A stretch of 26,569 nucleotides of DNA from Phycisphaerales bacterium UBA7812 (GCA_002480345.1 DLBY01000028.1:1-26569), one strand, 5' to 3'. Shown: positions 15,224 through 23,577, numbered from the stretch's first letter. The notes: generated by a model not told the origin, from the sequence alone. Translations and numbers: made by a program.

Positions 15224-16561
15224 CTACGGGCAGCCCGCCTGGAAACTCACGAGGAACAGGTTGATGTCGGCGAGGTCGAGCACGCCGATCGGCGGCGCGA
15301 AGTCGGTGCACGCCGTGCGTCCGGTGATGAAATCACTGATGAAGCGGTTGATGTCGGCGAGATCAAGCACCGCGAACGGTTCGGCGATGTCCGCGTTGCT
15401 GCACGGCACCGCGCCGCCCCAGCAGGGGTGCCCGTGTGGGTTGTTGAACGGGTTGAAGGCGATGCCCCAGCCCGACCACGGGGTCTGGGTGTAGGGGGCG
15501 CTCTGTGCGGGGGGGTCGAAGCAGGAAAAGCCCCCGAATGAGTAGACGGTCTCGGCGCCCGTTCCGTCGATGATCCCGAAGCCGTCCACGGCGCCGATCG
15601 CCTCGCCCGGCAGCGGGTTGTACGCGGGATTCGAGGGCCATGTCGTGATGAGGCCAGGCGACTGGATGTAAGAATCGATGTTGGCGGACGGCGCGAGCAG
15701 AGGCGTGCCCAGGTTGTGGATGTTGGGGTAGGTCGCGGGGTCGTCGCCTTCCGGGTTCTCGAGGCCCATGCCGATGAGTTCTGGGAAGCGGACGAGCAGG
15801 CTGTCGCCCTCCGCGACGCCGGGCTGGCGGAAGCCGACGACGAACCCGGAGTTGATCAGCCCGTCCCCGTCGGTGTCGACACCCGGGATGCCCGAGAAGA
15901 CGCTGCCGGTGCCGAACGCGCCGTCGGAGACGCCGTTGGTGTCGCCCACCTCGATATCGGTGTCGAGGTGCCAGAGATCAAGATAGAAGACCCAGAGTTC
16001 GCCCTCATCGAAACGGATCACGCCGTCCCCGTCCTGGTCCTCGGCGCCGGGGAGATCGGCGAGCAGGATCGGGGAGTGCGCGACGGCGTTCTGCGGGGCG
16101 GTGTGGTCGTCGTTCTCGGTGAAGACGAGGATGAGTTCGCAGCCCTCGACCCCGTCGAGGCCCGGGTCAGGGACCTGGGTGAAGTAGGAGACGAGCAGTG
16201 AATTGACGACGGAGTCGCCCGGGTGCTCGAACCAGTCGTGCCAGTAGTTGATCGCGCGGGGATCCTGCTCATCCCCGAGCGTCGCGTCGTGCACGCCCGC
16301 GGAGACATAGGTTGTGCCGCCCTCGCCCGAGCCGTCGGGCGCGCAGGGGTCAACGGTGCGATTGGACCAGGACCACGCGGTGCCGCGGTTGTGGTGAGTG
16401 CCGTCGAGCGAGGAAACGAGCATGCGTTCGCCCGTGGCGAGGTTGGCGTAGACATAGCGGGGGGTGGCGGGGATGGGGCGGGGCTCGAGCGGGACCGGCT
16501 GCGCCGCTGCGCACCCGCCGATCATCAGGACGCACAGGCCGGTTGTTCGTTTCCTCCCCAT
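15224..16561 (-). CDS. Secreted protein with C-terminal GC-type dockerin tail
   Basis: A 445-residue exported protein. The N-terminus (about residues 1-21) is a signal sequence; IGGC at 14-17 could be a lipobox, while CAAAQ offers an ordinary signal-peptidase site, so anchoring is unclear. DQDGDGVIRFDE (175-186) is a perfect EF-hand calcium loop, and DTDGDG (229-234) is a second calcium-binding-like motif. The end carries two dockerin-like repeats, AEPFAVLDLADIN (393-405) and APPIGVLDLADIN (422-434), framed by C387 and C444. This tail type is characteristic of Phycisphaerae secreted proteins. The main domain is not recognised and no catalytic residues can be named. A G-rich ribosome-binding site precedes the ATG. 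Confidence 0.8.
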   Translation of the reverse strand: MGRKRTTGLCVLMIGGCAAAQPVPLEPRPIPATPRYVYANLATGERMLVSSLDGTHHNRGTAWSWSNRTVDPCAPDGSGEGGTTYVSAGVHDATLGDEQDPRAINYWHDWFEHPGDSVVNSLLVSYFTQVPDPGLDGVEGCELILVFTENDDHTAPQNAVAHSPILLADLPGAEDQDGDGVIRFDEGELWVFYLDLWHLDTDIEVGDTNGVSDGAFGTGSVFSGIPGVDTDGDGLINSGFVVGFRQPGVAEGDSLLVRFPELIGMGLENPEGDDPATYPNIHNLGTPLLAPSANIDSYIQSPGLITTWPSNPAYNPLPGEAIGAVDGFGIIDGTGAETVYSFGGFSCFDPPAQSAPYTQTPWSGWGIAFNPFNNPHGHPCWGGAVPCSNADIAEPFAVLDLADINRFISDFITGRTACTDFAPPIGVLDLADINLFLVSFQAGCP

Positions 16562-16960
16562 TGCTTTTCCCCCTCTCGCTCAGAGCGACCTGGTGTCAAC
16601 CGCGGCATCGGCATCGCAGCCGCGATGATGGTGCGTGGTTGCACCGAGGTGTAGAACACCGCGGAGCCGAAACGGCTCGGTTGTTTATCCGTGAGGGATC
16701 GGCCGGGGTTGCGGATTCTCGGCAGCGGCACCCTGTTTGTGCTGATTTTGAGAGGCCCTGATTCGGGAACGGAGGCAGATAAAACGGATAATTGGGGAAA
16801 TTTTCAGGTATATTCGATTGGGGACCGCGGTCCGAGCGTACGGTCAAGTGCACATATTGATCCTCCGGCGTCGGCGGTCAGGGACCGGGCGCGCGGGGAG
16901 CCCGACCTAGATCACCCCGGGGATTTCAGTTGGCTACACCCTCGGGACACGAGTATCACG
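16562..16960. other. Divergent intergenic region between the dockerin-tailed gene and the RRM gene
   Basis: No convincing gene. On the minus side, TTGACA (16599-16594) precedes the dockerin-tailed gene but without a good -10 at normal spacing. GAGCCG (16664-16669) and CGGCTC (16673-16678) form a small hairpin followed by GGTTGTTT. An AT-rich patch, unusual here, spans about 16781-16815. The last 140 bases before the RRM gene look like a long untranslated leader, and no ribosome-binding site precedes ATG 16961. Confidence 0.5.
16809..16833 (+). promoter_or_regulatory. Possible -10 element and palindrome upstream of the RRM gene
   Basis: TATATT (16809-16814) stands in an AT-rich patch. Eight bases later GGACCGCGGTCC (16822-16833) is a perfect 12-base palindrome where transcription would begin, a fitting place for an operator or the first leader hairpin. 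No good -35 is seen at 17-base spacing. Confidence 0.35.
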
Positions 16961-17245
16961 ATGAAGATTTATGTTGGGAACCTTTCGTTTCAGACCTCCG
17001 AAGCCGAACTGAATGAGACTTTCTCGGAGTTCGGGAGCGTCCAGTCGGCGAGCCTGGTGATGGACCGGGACACCGGCCGTCCCCGCGGGTTCGGGTTCGT
17101 TGAGATGGCGGACGACGATGCGCGCAAGGCGATCGCCGACCTGAACGGGCGTGAAATCGGCGGTCGCCCGCTGACCGTCAACGAGGCCAAGCCGCGCGAG
17201 AGCCGGGGCGGCGGCGGCGGTCGCAGCGGCGGCAACCGCTGGTGA
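16961..17245 (+). CDS. Small RRM-type RNA-binding protein
   Basis: A 94-residue protein with a single RNA-recognition motif and a short Gly/Arg/Ser tail. RNP2 is IYVGNL (residues 3-8) and RNP1 is RGFGFVEM (about 43-50), each with the aromatic residues that stack on RNA bases. The tail after residue 80 (RGGGGG, RSGG) resembles the glycine-rich ends of cyanobacterial and planctomycete RNA-binding proteins, several of which are cold-induced. It probably binds single-stranded RNA in the cytoplasm. The frame is open far upstream, but homology begins exactly at ATG 16961. A strong hairpin follows (17293-17324). Confidence 0.92.
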   Translation: MKIYVGNLSFQTSEAELNETFSEFGSVQSASLVMDRDTGRPRGFGFVEMADDDARKAIADLNGREIGGRPLTVNEAKPRESRGGGGGRSGGNRW

Positions 17246-17292
17246 ATCTCCCGCCGCGGTGAAATCCGCGACGATCACATCTGAATGATCCG

Positions 17293-17324
17293 GACGGGGA
17301 CCCCCGACGGTGTCCCCGTCTCTT
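17293..17324 (+). terminator. Intrinsic terminator after the RRM gene
   Basis: GACGGGGAC (17293-17301) and GTCCCCGTC (17312-17320) form a perfect nine-base stem with a ten-base loop, followed by TCTT. It lies 47 bases after the RRM stop and 57 bases before the desaturase ATG, so it may also limit read-through between the two. Confidence 0.7.
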
Positions 17325-17380
17325 CGCGCGCGGCGTGTCGTGCCGCGGTGCGTCCGTTTTCTTTCTCAAGGCGTTCTTGC

Positions 17381-18385
17381 ATGAACAATCAAGCGGCCCG
17401 CGGGGCCCGCAGCCGTCCGGAAGGCGGCGTAGCGATGTGCGACCCCGGGTCGTCGCACGGTTCGGTGCTGTTGCTGCGCGTGATCAACCTGCTCGCGGTC
17501 GTGATCCCGATTCTCGGCCTGGCAGCCGGGATCGGCCTGCTGTGGGGGGTCGCGTTCGACTGGGTGTACCTGGCGATCATGGGCGTGATGTACCTGATCT
17601 CCGCGGCCGGGATCACCATCGGTTACCACCGGCTGTTCACGCACCGGAGTTTCAAGTGCCCGAAGGTGATCGAGGCGATGTTCGCGGCTCTCGGCTCGAT
17701 GGCGGTGGAGGGCCCCGTGCTGCAGTGGGTCGCGACCCACCGCAAGCATCACCATCACAGCGACCGGGAGGAGGACCCGCACTCCCCCCACACGCACGGG
17801 GAAGGCGTGGTGGGCACGCTGCGGGGGATGTTCCACGCCCATGTCGGATGGATCATCGCGTGCAAATCGTTCCGGTCCGTTCGAGACGGGTTCTCGACGG
17901 TCCCCCGCGGGATGTCGCGTTATGTGAAGGACTTCGAGAACGATCGGCTCTGCCGCTTCATGAGCAAGACCTTCCCGCTGTGGGTCGTCGTGGGCCTCCT
18001 GCTCCCTGCGGCGTTGGGCGGTGTGCTGACGATGTCGTGGACGGGCGTGCTGCTCGGGTTCATCTGGGGTGGGCTGGTGCGGGTGTTCCTGCTGCACCAT
18101 GTGACCTGGAGCATCAACTCGGTGTGCCACATCTGGGGCACGCAGCCCTTCGACAGCCACGACGAGAGCCGGAACAACGCGATTTTCGGCGTGCTGGCGC
18201 TCGGCGAGGGGTGGCACAACAACCACCACGCGTTCCCCGCCTCGGCCCGCCACGGGCTGCGGTGGTGGGAGTTCGATATGAGCTACCTGCTGATCCTCGC
18301 GATGTCGAAGGTCGGGCTGGCGAGCCATGTCCGGGTGCCGCCCCGTGCGCGGATCGAATCCAAGCGGGTGCGCCGGGTGCGATGA
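17381..18385 (+). CDS. Membrane fatty-acid (acyl-CoA delta-9-type) desaturase
   Basis: Di-iron integral membrane desaturase of 334 residues. The three histidine boxes are HRLFTH (83-88), HRKHH (120-124) and GEGWHNNHH with H279/H282/H283. The extra conserved NSVCHIWG (247-253) marks the delta-9 stearoyl-CoA desaturase-like subgroup. Hydrophobic blocks at about 30-80 and 198-240 are the membrane segments. The role is to introduce a double bond into saturated acyl chains, keeping membranes fluid, often on cooling. The start is uncertain: ATG 17381 or ATG 17435, the latter with AAGG ten bases upstream. It lies just after a small RRM gene, also a typical cold-response gene, and converges on hrpA. 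Confidence 0.88.
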   Translation: MNNQAARGARSRPEGGVAMCDPGSSHGSVLLLRVINLLAVVIPILGLAAGIGLLWGVAFDWVYLAIMGVMYLISAAGITIGYHRLFTHRSFKCPKVIEAMFAALGSMAVEGPVLQWVATHRKHHHHSDREEDPHSPHTHGEGVVGTLRGMFHAHVGWIIACKSFRSVRDGFSTVPRGMSRYVKDFENDRLCRFMSKTFPLWVVVGLLLPAALGGVLTMSWTGVLLGFIWGGLVRVFLLHHVTWSINSVCHIWGTQPFDSHDESRNNAIFGVLALGEGWHNNHHAFPASARHGLRWWEFDMSYLLILAMSKVGLASHVRVPPRARIESKRVRRVR

Positions 18386-18406
18386 GGGCTCGCGTCGGCG
18401 TGCCGC

Positions 18407-21400
18407 TCAGGGGCGGACTTTCTCCCACGCCTTCTCCAGGCGCTTGGGGCTGACGGGGACCGAGGTCTTGAGTTCCTGGGCGAAGACGGAGACGCGGAAC
18501 TCCTCGTGGAGCCAGCGGAACTCGACGAGCTCGGGATCGACGATGCCCTCGTGATGGTGCTTGGTCGCGCGCTCCGCGAGCATCCGCTGCCAGCGGTGGA
18601 CCTCGATCATCGACTGCGTGTCGCGCTCAACGCCGCCGCCGCGCAGGCGGTCGAGGCGGACTTCCATCCCGCGGAGGAACCGCGGGACGCAGCGGAGCCA
18701 GCGGTAGGGGGTGCGGGTGAGGGTGTGGGCGTGGACCATGGAGGACAGCTGGGCGCGCATGTCGCGCACCGCCCGCTCCCACGCGGGGGGGTGCTTGTCC
18801 TCGAGGCGCGAGGAGACGGCGCTGAAGCGGGTGAAGATCTGCTCGGCGAGGGGCGCGACCTCGTGCACGACCGGTGAGAGGCGGTTCCACGCTTCGTCGA
18901 TGCGGGCGGTGAATTCCCCGTATGTGCGGGGGTGCTCGCGGTCGCCCACGAACAGGCGGTCGGCGATGAGCATCATGATCTCGTCGCGGAGTTGACCCGC
19001 GTCGCCCAGCGGGGCGTACCAGAGGGCGGTGGTCTGGAAGTTGGGGATCGCCCGGTCATCGAACTTCAGGTCTGTCTTCAGGCGGCGGATGCCCAGGCGT
19101 GCGAGGCCCAGGCGGGTCGCGTCGTCGGCGGCTTCGGGCGTGTCGAAGACGCGGAGCGCGACGGTGTGCGTGGTCGAGCCCTTGCCCTGCTTCGCGGACG
19201 GCGCCCCCTCGTCGACGATCGCTGGATAGCCCAGGATCGGCGTCGGGTCGCGGGCGATCTCGATCGAGCGGGGGAGGTCGCCGAAGTCCCATTCGGTGAT
19301 CCCGTCGCGGTGCCACTCGCCCCGGGTGCGTCCCGCGAAGCCCGCCTTGATGCGGTCGGCGAACTCGCGGCGGAGCGTCGCGAGGTCGCGGCTGGTGGTG
19401 AGCTCCTCGCCCGACGCGTCGACGACGCGGTAGCGCATCGAAAGGTGGGCGGGGAGCTGGTCGGGGCGGAAGTCTTCGGGGCGGATGGCGACGCCGGCGC
19501 GGGCGCTGAGGAGTTTCGCGAGCTCGCCGATCAGCGAGCCCTCGCGTTGCAGGAGGTCGGCGGCGGCCTGCTGGGCGACGGGGACGATGTCGATGGAGCG
19601 GCGCGTCTGCTTGGGGAGCGTGCGGATGAGCGCTTCGACCTTCTCGGTAAGCAGGCCCGGGACAAGTCGGTCGGCGCGGTCGGCGTCGACCTGCCCGAGC
19701 TGCTCGACGGGGACCTCGAGCGTCACGCCGTCCTCGGGGCTCGCGGGGTCGTAGCGGTAGCGGAGGTCGAGGTCGCCCCCCGCGGTCGCGAAGCGGTCGG
19801 GGTACTGCCGCTCGTCGGCGGCGGTTGCGTCCCCGATCAGGATGTCGTCGATCGACATGTAGAGCACGCGCGGGTCGGCGCGCTCGGCCTGCTTGCGCCA
19901 GCGTTCGAACGAGCGCCCGCTGAAGACATCGGGGGGGAGCCTGCGGTCGTAGAACGCGTATCGGGCCTCGGCTTCCGCCATCAGGTCGCGTCGGCGGGCC
20001 TTGTCTTCGAGGTTCGCGATCGAGGCCTCGAGTTCGCGGTTGTGCAGCAGGGCCTTCGCGCTCGTGTCGTATTCGCCTTCGACCAAAGCGCTGTGGATGA
20101 AGATCTCGCGGGATTTGACGGGATCGACGGGGCCGAAATGGGCGCGGCGTTTGGGGACGATCTCGAGCCCGAGCATCGTGACTTTTTCGTAGGCCATCAC
20201 GCGGGCAGACTTCGCGTCCCACTGGGGCTCGGAATAGGTCTTGCGGATGAGGTGGGTGCCGAGGTCCTCGATCCACTTGGGGTCGATGGTCGCGATCGTT
20301 CGGGCGTAGAGGCGGGTGGTGCGGACGAGCTCGGCCGCCATGACCCACTTGGGTTTCTCGCCGAACAGGGACGAGGAGGGGTGGAGGTAGAAGCGCGTGC
20401 CGCGGGTGCCCTTGTACTCGTGCTTTTCGTCGAGGACACCGACATTGTTGAGCAGGCCTGTGAGCAGGGCGCGGTGCAGCGCATCGTCGTTGTGGGCGCG
20501 CACGGCGGTGTCGAACCCGAGCTCGCGGGCGATCTGGCGGAGCTGGCTGAGCACCTCGCTCCACTCGATGAGGCGGCGTTCGGAGAGGAAGTTCTGCCGG
20601 CACGCCTTGGTGCGTTTCGATCGGCTCAGCGGGCGGATCGAGTCGTGGTAGAAGTGCCAGACATTCAGCAGGCTCATGAAGTCGGAGGTCTCGTGGGCGA
20701 ACTTCTCGTGCGCCTGGTCGGCCTCGTTCTGGAGTTCCGCGGGGCGGTCGCGGGGGTCCTGGACGCTCAAGCCCGCGGCGAGGATGAGGACATCGTGCAA
20801 ACAGCCCTCGTCGCGCCCCGCGAGGACCATCCGCCCGACGCGTGGGTCGATGGGCAGGCGGGCGAGGTCGCGGCCGATCTCGGTGAGCTCGCCCTCGTCG
20901 TCGATCGCGCCGAGCTCGGTGAGCGTGTCGTAGCCGTCGCGGATGAGGCGGGAATCGGGGGGCTCGACGAAGGGGAAGCGGTCAGGGCGTCCGAGCTTGA
21001 GGGCTGACATCTGGAGGACGACGCTCGCGAGGTTGGTCCGCAGGATCTCGGGGGGTGTGAACTCGTCGCGGCTCTCGAAGTCATCCTCGGAATAGAGGCG
21101 GTAGCAGACGCCGGGCCCGACCCGCCCGCACCGGCCCTTTCGCTGGTTGGCCGACGCCTGGCTGATCGGCTCGATGTCGAGGCCCTGCACCTTTGTGCGC
21201 GCGCTGTAGCGGCTGATGCGGGCGGTCCCGGGGTCGATGACATAGCGGATGCCGGGGACGGTGATCGAGGTCTCGGCAACATTGGTCGCGATGACGATCC
21301 GACGGCCCGGGTGGGGCTTGAAGGCCTTGCGTTGCTCTTCGATGGAGAGGCGGGCGTAGAGCGGGAGGATCTCGTCGCCCCGCCCATGAGCGTTCTCTCC

Positions 21401-22390
21401 GAAATGCCGGCGGAGGGCGTTGGCGGTCTCGCGGATCTCGCGCTCGCCCGGCATGAAGATCAGGATGTCCCCTCGCGTCTGGGCGTCGATCTCGCGGACG
21501 CAGTCGAGGACGGCGCCGGTGAGGTCCTCGGGGTCGCGCATGAACGAGCCCGGGGGGATCTCGGCGCGACCCGACTCGGCACCGGGGAGGGGGCGGTAGA
21601 CCGTCTCGACGGGGTGGGTGCGTCCGGGAACCTCGATGATGGGCGCGGGGCCCTGCGTGGTCGCGAAGTGGTCGGCGAAGCGCTGCGGGTCGATCGTCGC
21701 GCTGGTGATGATGAGCTTGAGATCGGGGCGGCGGGGGAGGATCTGGTGGAGGTAGCCCAGCAGGAAATCGATGTTGAGGCTGCGTTCGTGGGCCTCGTCG
21801 ATGATGATCGTGTCGTACTGCTGGAAGAGTCGGTCGGATTGGGTCTCCGCGAGCAGGATGCCGTCGGTCATCAGTTTGACCATGGTGCGGTCGGAGGTCT
21901 GATCGCCGAAGCGGACCTTGCTGCCCACGAGGTCACCCAGGTTCGTGCCCAGTTCCTCCGCGATGCGTGCGGCGACGGTGCGTGCGGCGATGCGTCGGGG
22001 CTGGGTGTGCCCGATCAGCCCGTCCACGCCGCGCCCGAGCCCGAGGGCGGCGTCCATGCAGATCTTGGGGAGCTGGGTGGTCTTGCCCGATCCGGTCTCG
22101 CCGCAGAGGACGACGACCTGGTGCTCGCGGATCGTCGAGGCGATCTCCTCGCGCATCGCGGAGACGGGGAGGTCCTCGGGGTACGCGATCCGCTCGGGGC
22201 GGGCGGCGAGGCGGTCGAGGCGTCGCTGGCGGGAGCGTTCGGCGTCCGCGGCGATGCGGTCGAGGATCTGGCGTTTTTTCTGGGCCGGCATCCGGCGGTT
22301 GCGGCTGAGACCCGCGAGGCGGGCCTTGAGACGCGGTTTGTCTGCGCCGAGCACGCCTGTGAAGTTGATGCGTTGGTTCGGATCGGGCAT
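18407..22390 (-). CDS. hrpA: ATP-dependent RNA helicase HrpA
   Basis: DEAH-box RNA helicase of 1327 residues, the usual HrpA length. Walker A is GETGSGKTT (97-105), the DEAH box 198-201 and SAT (motif III) 229-231. Motif VI appears as QRKGRCGRVGPG, followed by HA2 and OB-fold regions and a long C-terminal HrpA-specific domain. In Escherichia coli HrpA acts on stalled or colliding ribosomes and in mRNA processing; the same is inferred here. The frame is open to 22516, but ATG 22390 is chosen because it puts Walker A near residue 97 as in known HrpA; the longer version adds a low-complexity 42-residue extension. The gene is divergent from the leader at 22594. Confidence 0.93.
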   Translation of the reverse strand: MPDPNQRINFTGVLGADKPRLKARLAGLSRNRRMPAQKKRQILDRIAADAERSRQRRLDRLAARPERIAYPEDLPVSAMREEIASTIREHQVVVLCGETGSGKTTQLPKICMDAALGLGRGVDGLIGHTQPRRIAARTVAARIAEELGTNLGDLVGSKVRFGDQTSDRTMVKLMTDGILLAETQSDRLFQQYDTIIIDEAHERSLNIDFLLGYLHQILPRRPDLKLIITSATIDPQRFADHFATTQGPAPIIEVPGRTHPVETVYRPLPGAESGRAEIPPGSFMRDPEDLTGAVLDCVREIDAQTRGDILIFMPGEREIRETANALRRHFGENAHGRGDEILPLYARLSIEEQRKAFKPHPGRRIVIATNVAETSITVPGIRYVIDPGTARISRYSARTKVQGLDIEPISQASANQRKGRCGRVGPGVCYRLYSEDDFESRDEFTPPEILRTNLASVVLQMSALKLGRPDRFPFVEPPDSRLIRDGYDTLTELGAIDDEGELTEIGRDLARLPIDPRVGRMVLAGRDEGCLHDVLILAAGLSVQDPRDRPAELQNEADQAHEKFAHETSDFMSLLNVWHFYHDSIRPLSRSKRTKACRQNFLSERRLIEWSEVLSQLRQIARELGFDTAVRAHNDDALHRALLTGLLNNVGVLDEKHEYKGTRGTRFYLHPSSSLFGEKPKWVMAAELVRTTRLYARTIATIDPKWIEDLGTHLIRKTYSEPQWDAKSARVMAYEKVTMLGLEIVPKRRAHFGPVDPVKSREIFIHSALVEGEYDTSAKALLHNRELEASIANLEDKARRRDLMAEAEARYAFYDRRLPPDVFSGRSFERWRKQAERADPRVLYMSIDDILIGDATAADERQYPDRFATAGGDLDLRYRYDPASPEDGVTLEVPVEQLGQVDADRADRLVPGLLTEKVEALIRTLPKQTRRSIDIVPVAQQAAADLLQREGSLIGELAKLLSARAGVAIRPEDFRPDQLPAHLSMRYRVVDASGEELTTSRDLATLRREFADRIKAGFAGRTRGEWHRDGITEWDFGDLPRSIEIARDPTPILGYPAIVDEGAPSAKQGKGSTTHTVALRVFDTPEAADDATRLGLARLGIRRLKTDLKFDDRAIPNFQTTALWYAPLGDAGQLRDEIMMLIADRLFVGDREHPRTYGEFTARIDEAWNRLSPVVHEVAPLAEQIFTRFSAVSSRLEDKHPPAWERAVRDMRAQLSSMVHAHTLTRTPYRWLRCVPRFLRGMEVRLDRLRGGGVERDTQSMIEVHRWQRMLAERATKHHHEGIVDPELVEFRWLHEEFRVSVFAQELKTSVPVSPKRLEKAWEKVRP

Positions 22391-22593
22391 CGGGGGAGCG
22401 AGGGGGCGATGGAGGGCGGGGGGCAGAAAATCGCGTCGTCGCGCGTGAGTCTTGCGGAATATCAAAGGCGGGCCGACGGTTGGTGGCGCGGGCGCGTCCC
22501 CGGAAACCGGTTTCATTCGCGGCAGAGCGATCGAGGCCGCAACCGATCGCGTGAAGATCGGAACAAGAAGTGCGCGATTCGGGTGAATCGTGC

Positions 22594-22621
22594 TTGACCA
22601 GTGGACCGAAAGATGTATTGT
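22594..22621 (+). promoter_or_regulatory. Candidate sigma70-type promoter
   Basis: TTGACC (22594-22599) and TATTGT (22616-22621) with a 16-base spacer, in the gap between hrpA and the aspartokinase-like gene. Transcription would start near 22628 and run rightward into the short leader frame. This is the best promoter match I see in the window. Confidence 0.5.
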
Positions 22622-22674
22622 CTTGACGAACCGCGGCGTGAAACCCGCGTAGAAGAGACTGAAGGATACGACCT

Positions 22675-22764
22675 GTGACCCGAACCTCTTGCCACATTTC
22701 CCTTATGACCTGCGTCAAAGTCCAGCGTTGGGCGTGCGCGGTGGTCTCTTTGGGGAGTGGCTGA
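22675..22764 (+). CDS. Possible 29-codon leader peptide
   Basis: A GTG-started reading frame of 29 codons, with GAAGGA (22661-22666) eight bases upstream. The peptide begins VTRTSCHISLMTC and ends VVSLGSG; it has three cysteines and three threonines but no run of one amino acid. The stop TGA (22762-22764) lies inside a small hairpin CTGAG-AACGA-CTCAG (22761-22775). AAGAGAC (22653-22659) can pair with GTCTCTT (22744-22750), so ribosome progress could change folding ahead of the terminator at 22796. It may instead be a chance frame in a roughly 195-base small RNA. Confidence 0.35.
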   Translation: MTRTSCHISLMTCVKVQRWACAVVSLGSG

Positions 22765-22795
22765 GAACGACTCAGTTCCGAACGACCCTCGAAGA

Positions 22796-22823
22796 GGCCA
22801 CCGGCAGATCGGTGGCCTTTTTT
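22796..22823 (+). terminator. Strong intrinsic terminator in the leader
   Basis: GGCCACCG (22796-22803) and CGGTGGCC (22810-22817) form a perfect eight-base stem with a six-base loop, followed by six T. It ends about 90 bases before the aspartokinase-like gene, so it either closes a separate small transcript or attenuates the gene. Confidence 0.85.
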
Positions 22824-22865
22824 CGTTGCTTCTCTCCCTCCCGGCATGGGCCGGGGGGCCTTGAT

Positions 22866-22888
22866 CCGGGACGCGTCGTGCGTCCCGG
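22866..22888 (+). promoter_or_regulatory. Hairpin in the 5' region of the aspartokinase-like gene
   Basis: CCGGGACGC (22866-22874) and GCGTCCCGG (22880-22888) form a perfect nine-base stem with a GTCGT loop, 26 bases before ATG 22915. It lies just upstream of the ribosome-binding site GGAGG (22903-22907). It has no T-run and could affect translation or mRNA stability. Confidence 0.45.
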
Positions 22889-22914
22889 GATGAACCGAGA
22901 CCGGAGGCATTCCG

Positions 22915-23577
22915 ATGACGCTCGACACGACTTCGCTGATCACCCTGACCGACGCGGCGCTCGAGGGCGGCAACGCCCTCAGCGCGATGGCCGGAGCGGT
23001 TGCGGCTTCGACCGCGACCGACGCGGGGACCATGATCGTCGTCATCGGCTCATCGCCGCACGCGCAGCAGGTGATGGAACAGCGATCCAATGCGCTGTGC
23101 GCCACGGGGGATCTGTTGTGCCGTTCGAATCTGGTGACGCTCCCCGCGCGGGAGAACGCGCAGCGGTTCGCGGGCCTGCTCGGGATGCTGGGCGTCGACG
23201 CGTTGCTGCTCGACCCGGTGCTGTTCGCGCCGATCACGCGGGGGCACGCGCTGGAGGCGGAGCCCCGGCTGCTGCACGCGAAACGGTACGAGCAGGCGGC
23301 CCTGCGGCACCGTGTGCTCGTGATCGCGGGGGGCGTTGGACGCACACCGGAGGGCGACACGACAAGCCTCGGCACGGGTGGTGCCGAACTGAGCGGGTTG
23401 TTCATCGCGCAGCGGCTGGGGCTGCCGGTCAGCCTGGTCGTCTCGTCTCGCGAGATCGATACGGGCTACGCGCTGCCCAAGCGAGCGGAGCTGTTCGCCC
23501 GCAAGCACGGGGTCTCTTATGCCCTGAGCGTCGGGATCGAGACGGGCGCACCCGCGGACGAGCCCGTGCCGGCCTGA
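22915..23577 (+). CDS. Divergent aspartokinase-like (amino-acid-kinase fold) protein
   Basis: A 220-residue protein. The part GRTPEGDTTSLGTGG (142-156) matches the aspartokinase segment GxTxxGxxTTLGRGGSD. LCATGD (61-66) resembles the LSTGE box, followed by a GLLGMLGVDALLLD helix-strand as in aspartokinases. The N-terminal KFGGTS phosphate-binding motif is missing, the arginine and aspartate of GRGGSD are changed (T154, A157), and no TDVDG motif or ACT domains are present. It is thus a shortened, altered amino-acid-kinase fold, possibly without kinase activity, or an enzyme with another substrate. GGAGG sits seven bases before ATG 22915. It is convergent with the btpA-like gene and has a terminator at 23630-23660. 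The family call is from motif resemblance only. Confidence 0.5.
   Translation: MTLDTTSLITLTDAALEGGNALSAMAGAVAASTATDAGTMIVVIGSSPHAQQVMEQRSNALCATGDLLCRSNLVTLPARENAQRFAGLLGMLGVDALLLDPVLFAPITRGHALEAEPRLLHAKRYEQAALRHRVLVIAGGVGRTPEGDTTSLGTGGAELSGLFIAQRLGLPVSLVVSSREIDTGYALPKRAELFARKHGVSYALSVGIETGAPADEPVPA

Larger units (their letters stand above)
22391..22914. other. Intergenic region between hrpA and the aspartokinase-like gene
   Basis: Positions 22391 to about 22590 are the upstream region of hrpA and show no clear gene. The remainder is a compact leader for the plus strand: promoter 22594-22621, short reading frame 22675-22764, terminator 22796-22823, hairpin 22866-22888 and ribosome-binding site 22903-22907. 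Confidence 0.6.

Noticed and set aside
16571..16599. Possible promoter of the dockerin-tailed gene on the minus strand (TTGACA at 16599-16594)
   Set aside because: The -35 is perfect, but the sequence at normal spacing (AGAGGG) does not resemble a -10 element.
18932..21007. A 691-codon open frame on the plus strand
   Set aside because: It is entirely antisense to hrpA, whose helicase motifs are intact in the other strand.
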